This document shows, piece after piece, positions 35,154-47,100 of a stretch of DNA of 64,000 bases (within the stretch, counting starts at the first letter, position 1; each line of letters begins with the position of its first letter). The translations under genes were made by a program, and so were the position numbers. The notes below the pieces were generated by a model. It did not search any database and was not told the origin of the DNA. It saw nothing but the letters and a program-made list of their open reading frames with translations. The DNA comes from Aspidapion aeneum. Taxonomy: Eukaryota > Arthropoda > Insecta > Coleoptera > Brentidae. The stretch lies in NCBI GenBank assembly GCA_963576565.1, contig OY755045.1:4913477-4977476 (forward strand). Direction: 5' to 3'.

Positions 35154-38100
35154 GTAAGATCTACTTAGGTGATTTAAGGGTGGGTCTATAGATTTGCCGG
35201 TGTCCTAGTTTAAAGCCCATATTAAACAGTTATTAAAATATGGTCAATGAATTATTTCTAATATATATTTTTCAAATGTATACAAAAAAGTAAAAAGCAA
35301 ATTTTTTTAATTTATAGGGCCCTGTTTGGCTATGAAGGACAATCCAACTCTTTAAAAGTCGTCTCAACAGGCAGTGAGGGTATCGACGAAATGCGTGATG
35401 ACCTCAATAGTGGAAAAATAATGTATGCATTTGTGAAAGTCCACGATCCCAAAACTTCTTTGGAGAAGTATGTTTTGATCAATTGGCAAGGTTAGAAATG
35501 TTAGGCACTCAAAATTTATGACTAGGCTGTATGTGGATATTAGTTTCAATTTTAAATTACAAGAAACTTACCTGTCCGTTTTAGGTGATGGAGCAAACAC
35601 AGTAAGAAAAGGCATGTGTGCCAATCATCTCCGAGATGTGGAGCGATTTTTTACTGGAGTAGCCATGACTTACACTGCAAGGAATGAAGAAGAAATTGAA
35701 GAGGAGTTGATTGTAGAAAAACTGAAAAAATCTGGCTCTGAGTACAGTTTTAAAATGAAGTCTGATCCAATCGAACCAGCTGCACCTGTAGGTTAGTACA
35801 GTATCTATCTACACAGCGGGAAGATATCAAAAAGTTTCCAAATTAAACAAGGAATCTATTTTCTATATCAAAATCTGACTGTGGCTTAATGCAAAAAAGT
35901 TCTTGTAGAAAAATGGGCATGACATCTTAAAAACATATCACCCTGTGGTTCGTCCCGCCTGCCTTTTTGTAAATATGTTCTTTTTACTATAATTTACCAA
36001 ATTGGTTCGAATTAGGCTATTTGGTGATTCACTAGAGCATTTTCTATTTTTTGTTTATTTAGTATTAATTAACTAATTAAGTACCTAAAATTACTGGGTT
36101 ATTTGCATTTGAAACTCCCGCGGTTTTAAAGGCAAATATTACAATTTGCTATAATTAATTTACTTTACATAAAATGCATTTTGAATTACTAAGGTTCCTA
36201 GTTCCTTTAATATGGACCTTCGTAATCTCATTCCTTCCTACTTATTCCTTTTCTCCTACGCCTATGGATTAACGACGCCACTGGGCGACATGTGGGAGAA
36301 CGAACGCAGTAGCGATATCTGCTGCCGCATCAGAGAGAACCGTTTCGCCTTCGAACGATAATACACGCGTGTTAGCGACTCTCCTACCACATTCATGTGG
36401 GTGCAAAAAGCACGGTTTAACAGCGTGTCCTCCCATGAGTTCCGCTTCCTGTATAAAAATGGTAAGTGAAAATGCATTATTTTTACCTTACATACATTTG
36501 TTTATTGCTACACTAACCTAGAAGGTAAACTAGACCATTTCAGAATCCCTTGTACCAGCTTAGCCTATGACCTTATTCCCTTAAAATTACAGTCCACATC
36601 TGACACCGTTAAATTCCAGACAACTCTCCTTTCTGGACCACCAGGGAGCCCCATTTTTGGTCCTTCGAGCCGGATTTCTGGAATCGTTTTTTTGCCTTTT
36701 TAGGTTAGTTTTTTTTACTGGTTTCAAATGCAAGAAAAACCCTTGTTTTTCCTAAATGCCTTTTTTACTGGTTTCAAATGCAAGAAAAACCCTTGTTTTT
36801 CTTACATGCCTACTTTAGAAAACCCCTAGGTTTCTAAAATACATTTTGCGATTTTTTTTTGTGTAAAAACAAATGCAAGAAAAACCCTTGTTTTTCTTAC
36901 ATGCCTACTTTAGAAAACCCCTAGGTTTCTAAAATACATTTTGCGATTTTTTTTTGTGTAAAAACAAATGCAAGAAAAACCCTTGTTTTTCTTACATGCC
37001 TACTTTAGAAAACCCCTAGGTTTCTAAAATACATTTTGCGATTTTTTTTGTGTAAAAATTAAATATTTTTAACAATAAATTTAGCCTTTTCATGCGAAAA
37101 ACCAAACACAGATAAAATCTGTAAACTACTATGCTTTTTTTGTTTCGAATAAATCAAGTTTTTTCGTTTCTTTTTTGTAAAAAAAAACCGTATAGAATTT
37201 GGGTGTTTTTTTGTTTGTCACTGGAAATAGTTTAAAATAGTGTCTGCAAAGTGCTATTATTTTAGCCGTTGTGCCTTCACATTTGTGGATTGCTATAATT
37301 ATATCCAATTTGCTCGAAAAAAATCTCCAAATTGCCATATTCATTTTTGCTTATTGCAAATTGCTATGACTATATCCGATTGCGGATGCTTTACTATATT
37401 CGTTTTTGCGTAAAAATTGCTATGAATATATCTATTTCTAATTTACTATTATAATATCTGTCTGCAAATGGCTATGATTGTATCCATTTTTTGCGTGCAT
37501 AATAAATTTTGAAGGAAATTTAATTCTTAACTTGAGAATTTGTTTTCGTGTAAAGGCAGATAAATAGTTTTACCAAATTAAATGCTTTTGATTTGTAGGT
37601 ATTTATTTTTAAATTTAATACATAGTAGGTACCTACTTATTTGAATTCGCCAGGCGAAGATAAAAAAACTTATACACAAGTTTTTTTGTTATCATTAGTT
37701 TGCATCGGGTATTTTCTTTACTTTTGTGCGCTTATAGTTTGATTATTGTAATTAAACGTAGGACATTAATATTTATACAGGGTGTCCAAATTTTGATTTT
37801 TTTTTCAGTTTACCTAATTTTTGTCAATTATTTTTTGGATTTTTTTTTAAATCATGTCTAGTTCGGATAAAATTTTAAAGGCTAAAGCCTTGCGCTATAG
37901 TGCGATTTCACAGCTAAATTTGATCATTGAATCCGCGACCCTCGCAAAAAATGACCCTGCCTATCACAGCGGCTTTAAAGTCAAATTTCGGACATTGTCA
38001 AAAATCAAAAAAGATTTTGAAAAGCACCATAATACTTTGTTGACGTTGGTAGCCTCTGATGAGGATCGCTTAGTAGTAGAAAACAAAGTGTTTATGGACT

Positions 38101-41100
38101 TTTGCAAACGCTGTGACGAGATTTCCACTATATTTTACGAACTTTTCGAACTACCCTTTGAAGATGGAGGGCTTTTGAGCAGTACGATAAATCCCATGGG
38201 CAGTCCCTGTGCCTCCACAGACCAGCATGGTTTACTGCCTAGGATAAAAATACCTCTTTTTCAAGGGGAATTTAAGGAGTTTCCAACCTTTTTGCAAGCC
38301 TTTAATGCTACCGTGCACAATAATAGGTCGCTGGGAAACTTTGAAAAATTCAATTTGCTTTTTTCTAATTTAAAGGGCCCTGCCCTGGATGTCATTTCTG
38401 ACATTCCTATCCTTGCTGAAAATTATTTAAATGCCTACCACACCTTGGTGGATAGGTATACAAATAAACGATTACAAGCTTACCTTCACTGGAAGGCAAT
38501 TGAAGGCTTCTCTCCTCTTACTAAAGAGAATGCTACGAATTTGAGGAATTTGCTTGATTGTTTTTCGAAAAACTTAAGTGCTTTAAAAGTCATGGGTTTT
38601 AAAACGGAGTTTTGGGATTATATTATGGCACAAATGCTCTTGGATAGGTTGGACCTAACCACGCGCAAGGCATTTGAGCAAAATTATTGCTCCAATGAGA
38701 TCCCCTCTTATGATAAAATTCGTGCTTTTGTTTCTAGCCATTGCATTGCGTTGGAACAAATACAACAAACTCAAGATTACTTAAAAAATAAAGATTTGTC
38801 AATTTCAAGTCAGAAAAATCAAGCAAAGTTTCAAAATCGATCTGCTTTGTTTGCTAATACTCAGAGAGCCTCCAAAAATGCCTCCCAGTCTCCAAATGGC
38901 CAAAGTGGCTTAAATAATACTCCAAACCCTCAAAAATTTTGTTTTCTCTGTAAAAGTGGCGATCATATAATATACAGATGTCCTAATTTTTTGGCGAAAA
39001 CTCCCCAGCAACGTTTTGAGATTGTTAAACAACATAAAGCGTGTGTCAACTGTTTGGCCTCAAAGCATAATTTACCCCAGCAATGCAAATCAGAAAAAAG
39101 ATGTTTACATTGTGGCCAATTTCATCACAGTCTCTTACATTTTTTTCCTATTAATTCTACACCTAGTCCTGCGAGTAGCCCCTCTACTTCTGCAGTGCAA
39201 CCCCCGAGGAGCCCCGTGGCTACCGAATTTAATAGAACCACTAACACCATTGTTACTGGTATGTCTTTAAATGATCGCGAAATACTTCTCTGTACCGCTT
39301 TAATACAAATACAGGATGTTTTTCAAAATTGGCACACAGTGCGCGCCATCTGTGACTCTGGTGCTCAATCTTCATTTATATCTAAGTCATGTGCTGATAG
39401 TTTGGGCCTTCCTAAATTTAATATCGCCATGACTCTACAAAGCTTAGATCGAATGACAACTTCGGCAAAATCTGGAATTAATTGCAATATATCCTCTTTG
39501 CGTGATAATAATTTTGTTTTTAATTTTGATGCGATAATACTCGATAAAATTTGTAGTGATTTACCTCATTCCTCATTTTCGATTAAAAGTTTTCCTTTTC
39601 TCGCCAACTTAGAACTAGCTGACCCAGGCTTTAATAAAAGCGATAAAATTGATTTATTGTTGGGCGGCGATGTGTACCCTTACATTTTGCTAGATGGTCG
39701 TTTGTCTACGGGACCCAACAACCCCGTCTGCATTAATACTATTTTTGGTTGGGGAATAATGGGCAATCTTTCACTTTCACCTTCAACTACAAATCAAATT
39801 AAAACATTTTTTACTACGTCAATGAACGATTCTTTTGTCAATTTAGATAAAAATCTACAACGATTTTGGCAAATAGATGACATACCTAATGTCAAGGCCA
39901 TTGACCCCGAAGATGAGTTTTGCGAAAATTATTTTTTGAAAACTACCTCAAAAAATGAGGAGGGGAGATATATTGTATCTTTACCATTTAAAGTTACTGC
40001 TCCAGATTTTGGCGACACTCGATCCATTGCCGTACGTCGTTTTTTCTCCCTTGAGAAGAAATTGCTACAAAACCCTGATTTTTATGCTGCCTACAGCTCT
40101 GTTTTACAAGATTATTTAGATAATAATCATATGCAACCGGTTTCTGCACCTTTGCCGACCGAAATTTCAAATCATTTTTATATTGCACACCATGCGGTGT
40201 TTAAAAAAGATTCTACTAGCACCCCCCTGAGGGTGGTTTTTGATGCGAGCATGCACGCCCCTGGCAAAATCTCGCTCAACAACGCTGTTTATACTGGGCC
40301 CCCTTTACAAAGGGACTTACAAAAAATTTTATTACTTTAGGGGGGGATGACTTTTTAAGGCCACTGAGATGAAAAATCAATTAATCGAGCTACTTAGCCG
40401 AGGTGGATTCGAATTGCGTAAATGGGCGAGCAATTGTCCCGAGTTACTATCCGATCTTCCTGAGTCACACATTTCGATGAAGGCTCTTTCTCTCGATTTA
40501 GATGCTGAAAATTCAACTTTGAAAATTCTCGGTTTAAATTGGAACCCTCATACTGATGAATTTTTTTATACTTTCGACTGTTCTCTCCAAACATGCACTA
40601 AAAGAACAATTTTAAGTAATTTGGCCCGCATTTACGACCCTCTGTCTTTTTTGGCGCCAATAGTTTTAATTTTAAAATTAATTGTTCAATACTGCTGGGC
40701 AGAAGACTTAAACTGGGACGACCCTGTCAGTCCGGAAATTGTTTTTAAATGGGAAAAATTTAAAAATGAATTAAAGTTTTTGCATTCTGTTAAAATTCCT
40801 CGTCAAATAATTTTGCCTAATGCTAGTCAAATCCAGCTAGTAGGATTTTGCGATAGTTCAGAACGGGCCTATTGTGCTGTCGCTTATATTCGAATTTTTT
40901 ATTCTGATGGAAACATTAAAGTTTTTTTTGTTTGTAGTAAATCTAGAGTCGCACCGTTGCGTCGTAAACTAACTTTACCAAGACTAGAGCTTTTAGGAGC
41001 TGTTTTGTTGGCTAAATTAATGGATTTTTTACTAGAAACGTTCTCGGAAAAAATTAAATTTGATAAAATTCTTGCTTTTACTGATAGCACAGTGACCTTA

Positions 41101-44100
41101 TCTTGGATTCAGGGATCTCCTCACAAATTTAAAACATTTGTTTCGAATAGAACTGCCTATATACAAGGAAGAATTAGCCCTGAGTTTTGGCATTATGTTC
41201 CTACTGAACAAAATCCTGCTGACTGCGGTACTAGGGAAATGTATCCCTCTGATTTACAAAGATTTTATTTTTGGTTAGAAGGGCCTTCTTTTCTAAACCA
41301 ACCTACAAATACTTGGGATTTTATGACAGTTACTTACGATGGGAATGCAGTTTTGGAAGAACAGCGAAAAAATATTTTTAACGTTTTTACTTGCGAACAA
41401 ACAGTTGAATATTATGTAAACAACTTGTTTGAAAAATACAGTTCTCTTTTTAAAATTAAGAGAATAGTTGCTTACTTTTTGCGAGGGTTACAAAAGTTTA
41501 AAAATCCCTCATACAATTTTGCTACTGATTACCTTACAAATCAGGATTACTACAAAAGCTTACTTTTTATTTCGAAATGCGTACAATCTTTTTCTTTCCA
41601 AAAAGAAATTGAATTACTAAAAGATAAGAAACAGCTTCCAAAAGCTTTTCAAAAATTATGTCCATTTTTGCATAATGAAAGCTACGATTTGCTTCGTGTT
41701 GGAGGCCGTTTATGCCATTCAAATTTATCATACGATAAAAAATTTCCAATTCTTTTGCCTTCTAGTGCAAAATTCACTGAATTACTGATTTTAGATTTGC
41801 ATCGCAGCAATCTTCATTGTGGTATACAGACCACAACTTTTTTACTAATGCAAAACTTCTGGGTATTGTCTGCTAAAAGGGTAGTGAGAAAAGTTTTAAG
41901 TTCTTGCCATACTTGCTGGAAAACTAAACCTAACTCCCTTCAACCCCCTATGGGTCACCTACCGAAATTTAGAGTTTCCGAAGCAAAGGTGTTCGAAAAT
42001 GTAGGTATAGATTTTTGTGGTCCGTTCACGATTACTCTTGGTCGGACCAGAGGTGCAAAAACCATGAAAGCATATGTCTGTTTATTTATCTGTTGCGCTG
42101 TTAAAGCCGTGCATTTAGAGTTAGTCTCTGATATGACATCAGAAGCCTTTCTGGCTGCTCTGCGCCGCTTCATAGCTAGAAGAGGACTATGCTCAAAGAT
42201 CTCTTCAGACTGCGGGACCAACTTCGTGGCCTCTGAAAAATACTTGCGACAAATTTTTTCTGATTGCGTGAAGGGGGAAGGTATAGTTTGGTCTTTTAAC
42301 CCACCTGCTGCTCCCCACATGGGAGGCATTTGGGAATCAAACATTAAATCTTTAAAGACTCATCTTCACAGGGTAGTTGGAAATCAAATACTCACCTATG
42401 AGGAATTAAATACGGTTTTAACCCAAGTTGAAGCCATAATGAACTCACGTCCTTTATGTGCCTTAAGCACCGATCCTACTGATCTGGCGGTCTTGACTCC
42501 TAATAATTTTTTAAATTTGAGGCCTCCAGGTACAATACCCGATCCAAACTACTGCGATATTGCGTTAAACAGGCTGTCCAGGTGGCAACTGTTGCAAAGA
42601 ATGCACCGCGATTTTTGGATTCGCTGGCATCGCGAATATTTGCACACTTTGCAACAGCGAGCCAAATGGCACCAACCTCTTGCTTCCATTGATATTGGTA
42701 CTATGGTACTGATCAAAGATGAAAATTCCACTCCATTGGATTGGCCCCTAGGCCGCATTGAAGACCTTATTAAAGGTTCTGATAATGTTCCACGGGTTGC
42801 TATTGTAAAGACTACTAAAGGTACCTACAAACGGCCTTTGGTAAAACTATGCGCCCTGCCTACAAATTAAACTCTCTGAAATGCCCCTGGGCATTCTCAG
42901 GGGGGTGGGAAATGGTTCGTCCCGCCTTCCTTTTTGTAAATATGTTCTTTTTACTATAATTTACCAAATTGGTTCGAATTAGGCTATTTGGTGATTCACT
43001 AGAGCATTTTCTATTTTTTGTTTATTTAGTATTAATTAACTAATTAAGTACCTAAAATTACTGGGTTATTTGCATTTGAAACTCCCGCGGTTTTAAAGGC
43101 AAATATTACAATTTGCTATAATTAATTTACTTTACATAAAATGCATTTTGAATTACTAAGGTTCCTAGTTCCTTTAATATGGACCTTCGTAATCTCATTC
43201 CTTCCTACTTATTCCTTTTCTCCTACGCCTATGGATTAACGACGCCACTGGGCGACATGTGGGAGAACGAACGCAGTAGCGATATCTGCTGCCGCATCAG
43301 AGAGAACCGTTTCGCCTTCGAACGATAATACACGCGTGTTAGCGACTCTCCTACCACATTCATGTGGGTGCAAAAAGCACGGTTTAACAGCGTGTCCTCC
43401 CATGAGTTCCGCTTCCTGTATAAAAATGGTAAGTGAAAATGCATTATTTTTACCTTACATACATTTGTTTATTGCTACACTAACCTAGAAGGTAAACTAG
43501 ACCATTTCAGAATCCCTTGTACCAGCTTAGCCTATGACCTTATTCCCTTAAAATTACAGTCCACATCTGACACCGTTAAATTCCAGACAACTCTCCTTTC
43601 TGGACCACCAGGGAGCCCCACCCTGTTATTTTTTTTGCCAATACTTGTCATACATAATGATGTATGCCTTGTAGCTAAATATATGTTTTAAATTTGTGCC
43701 AAATATTTTAAAAAAATATGGTAAAATACCCAATGATTGATACTGGAGAATACCCTTGAAATAACTTAAGAAATTTAACATTAAAATTATGTTATTGAAT
43801 TTTGAAACCCCTTGTATAATAGTTAATGTTTTTTCAGGGACTACTTACAAAAGGATAAATGCAACAAAAGAAATTAATTCTCAAGAAAGAGACAAATTTT
43901 GGAGAAAAGAAGAGGAAGAAGAGAAGAAAAGACAAGATGAAGAAAGAAAAAGGAAGCAAGAAGAAATGCTTAAATTAGAAACGGAAAGGTAAAATTATAT
44001 ATTATATAGTTTATTTGAAATTAACAAAAAGTAATTCTTAAATTTAAAAAAAATATATAGATATATAAATGACTGATCTGATACCTTCCTAGTTAGCCTA

Positions 44101-47100
44101 ATAGTACACTTCAAGTGAGGCCATAATATATCAGCCTTGAAAACACTTTCTCTTAATATCTTAGAAACTAAAGCTTCTAGAAAGTTTTTGCTTATAAGAC
44201 ACATTATTGGGCAAAATGTAGTCTACCATATTCCACAAACTGTGATGCTCCCTTAAAAAATTAGCATTTTTAAAATTTTTTTATTGTTAAAAAACTGTTA
44301 TTAGTATTAATGGAATTAATAGAATGTCTAATCAGCTCATTAGAGTGTTGAACACTATTTTACCTGAATATTTTATGAAAATCGGTTTAGCGGTTTACAT
44401 ACACACAGACAGACATCATATTTGTTAAATCGATCGTCTTTCTGTCAAACAAATGTATTGTAAACTGGAGACCTTGAAACTGTTTACACTTGAAAACGGT
44501 TAGAGATAGTTACTAACCGAAACGTCGTGTTTAAAATAAAGAAAGAACTCCGAAACTTTATTTATAAACAATCAAAATGTCACACTAGTGTTGTTTGTCA
44601 AAAAAAACGTTTTTCAAATATTGTTAGACAAATATATATATTTTTTAATAAATCACTGACATTTTAGTGATTTTTCTTTTTACAGGATAAACGCAGTGGT
44701 TTCCTAATTATTATTTTTTTATTTATCTTAAAGGACTCGAAGAGAAGAGGAAGATAGCAAAAAAAGAGAAGAACAGAGACAAACAAGAGACGACAGGATA
44801 GACGAGACTAGGAAGGCTGTGGAACACGAAGTTGTCAAACAAAATAAGGCACCAGAGAAACCTGTCAGAGCCTCCATATTGAGAGCCAACATGGAGGCTG
44901 CTGCCAAACAAAAAGGGTAAGTAGTATTGACTTGTAGGGCTATTGAAATAGCCCCATATTGTTAGGAATGTAAATTACCTTGACTGTGCCACTGAACAAA
45001 ACTAGCTTGGAAAAACGAAAGGCACAAAAAGTGGTTCAACCTCCCTACAATATGGTAAACATTTGGTTGCCGCCTATCACACAGCAGATGGTTGATGCGT
45101 GAAAAACTATTGAAAAGTAAAGAGTGGGAGTTGTAATGGTTAAGCGTGGGGATACATTAAGTAGAGAGAGGATTTTCCCTTTAACGTGATTGGCCACAGA
45201 AAAACAATGAGATAAGAAAGTTTTGTCTATAAAATGTCATTTTATCTCTGTTTTCGTTTGGCTGTTCTTGTTTAGCTCATTAGCTAGAATGTAAAGTAAA
45301 CTTTAGGATTATCAGCAACACCATGACTTGGTTCCTCCAAACTCTTCAAAGAGGGGATAATGGATTATTAAGGTCCAACCTACCGTTAATAAAAACCCAA
45401 ACTTTGGGAAGACAAGTCGGTAGTCACATTTTAAGTTTGGTTGAACTTAAACTAAAACCTCTAAAGTAACTGTTAATAAAGAAACATAAGATTTTTCTAT
45501 TTAAAGAATATTTTGCAGTTTGTTATTTTGGTAAGTTACAGTTTTTATTTTAGTATTTTGGGTCTTGTTTGTTTTATAGGTCACAAAAAAAGTCTTGTAA
45601 CAATTCGTAAATTGCAACAGAGTTTTATTTTGTATTCATTAAAGATTGTAACGTTTTTAAAACTGTTTTATATTTATTTTATACACACAAGAGATCTACT
45701 ACTGTACCCTCGTTTAAGGGCTCGATTTAAAATAAAATCGTACCCGAAAATATAAACAAAATTTCGGACTTCCATTGTCTTTACTCATTTTAAACAAGTA
45801 AACTCAAAAATTAAAAACAAACCAAATGTAGCAAATTTTCAAAATAATATTATAATGTTAAGTAAAAAACAATGAAAATTTGCCCACGTGATTTTAGTCA
45901 TTTTTGCTCATAACTTAGTTCCATAAACAAAATTTTATAAAATTAAAAATCCACACAGTCTTTAACTTATATATACTGGAATGTGTAAACTTTGTCACAA
46001 AAAACTATGATCTCTTTGAGAAAAACCAAACTTCTCATTCATACAATACCAGATTTAAAGACAACCTTAAAGCTGAAAAAGCTAACTATAGCTACATTCA
46101 AAAAAATATTTCTCACAATATCCTAAAAATTTGGAATACCCTTCCACTAACTGTAAGAGAACTTCCACCTGGACAAATTCAAAACAAAATAAAAAACTTT
46201 CTTAAAATGAGGGCCTATTATAGCTTAGATGATTTTTTTAGAGATGACAAAAGATTAATGTAGAAAATCTGTGACATAGAACTGTGATAAATACCTAAGC
46301 TAATTCTGTTTTCCTTTGACAATAGACAATAAATTTATTTCCATTTTTAGAAGTACAATAAATATACAGTAGAAAAAGGTTCGTCAAATCCTTTTAATGT
46401 GTTCGAGCTGTAAGATAGTACCAAGTTATTACTTTTAAAATTTTTAAATGTACCTATTGTAAAAATGTTGACCTACAATCTTGTATATTGTAAAACTTTT
46501 GTGTTGATTCTATTTTTTAGATCTATAAATGACGAGTTCTACACCTTATATACATATTATGTAAAATGAGAACGAAAAATAAAATTCTATTCTATTCTAT
46601 TCTATTACTGTTGATCATTGAACAACAGCAGTACCACCAGATTTTAGATAATTTTATATATATATTTATCGGTTTCACAACGTTCTACGTCTTCCGATAC
46701 CCAATCTCCACTCGTTTCTGTTTGCCCATAATTCATCATCTAGGCCTCTTATTCTTATTTCACTATCTATTCCTTCTCTCCAGCTTCTCCTTGGTCTTCC
46801 TCGTTTTCTTCGGCCAGTTGGTTTCCATTGTTGTATTTGTTTAGGTAGTCTTTCATCATTCATTCTTTGTACATGTCCGTACCACACCAGTTGTTTTGTT
46901 CTTATATCATCCACTAGAGTACGTTCACCCACTGTCATAATTTCTCTTATTCTTTGATTTGTAACTCTTTCTCTTTTTGATTTCCCTGCTGCTCTTCTCC
47001 AATAGTCCATCTCCGTAGCGGAAAGCATTTTTTCTATTCTATCTTTGATTGGCCATACTTCTGAGCCGTATGTAATAATACTTTTTACAATAGTGTTATA

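Larger units (their letters stand above)
35946..43620 (+). mobile_element. BEL/Pao LTR retrotransposon in Abp1 intron 3
   Basis: TG...CA LTRs at 35946-36653 and 42913-43620 (708 bp each) are flanked by the 5-bp duplication CCCTG (35941-35945, 43621-43625). Then come a tRNA-Tyr-type primer site, a tandem-repeat leader, gag/protease/partial RT, RNase H/integrase, and a polypurine tract. The domain order PR-RT-RH-INT, the triple zinc-knuckle gag, and the C-terminal domain after integrase are BEL/Pao hallmarks. There is no envelope gene. The LTRs show only one clear difference by eye (position 15), so insertion is recent, yet the RT catalytic core is deleted. It is in the same orientation as the host gene. 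Confidence 0.95.

Noticed and set aside
36262..36477. 71-codon minus frame repeated at 43229-43444
   Set aside because: It is identical because it lies in the two LTRs; no evidence of coding.
37778..37800. TACAGGGTGTCCAAATTTT in the BEL/Pao leader as a MITE end
   Set aside because: No partner terminus within the element; probably chance similarity to the 15639 family.
44958..45540. Confident solo LTR call
   Set aside because: The TG start and TATA-like box fit, but the CA end and target duplication could not be located.
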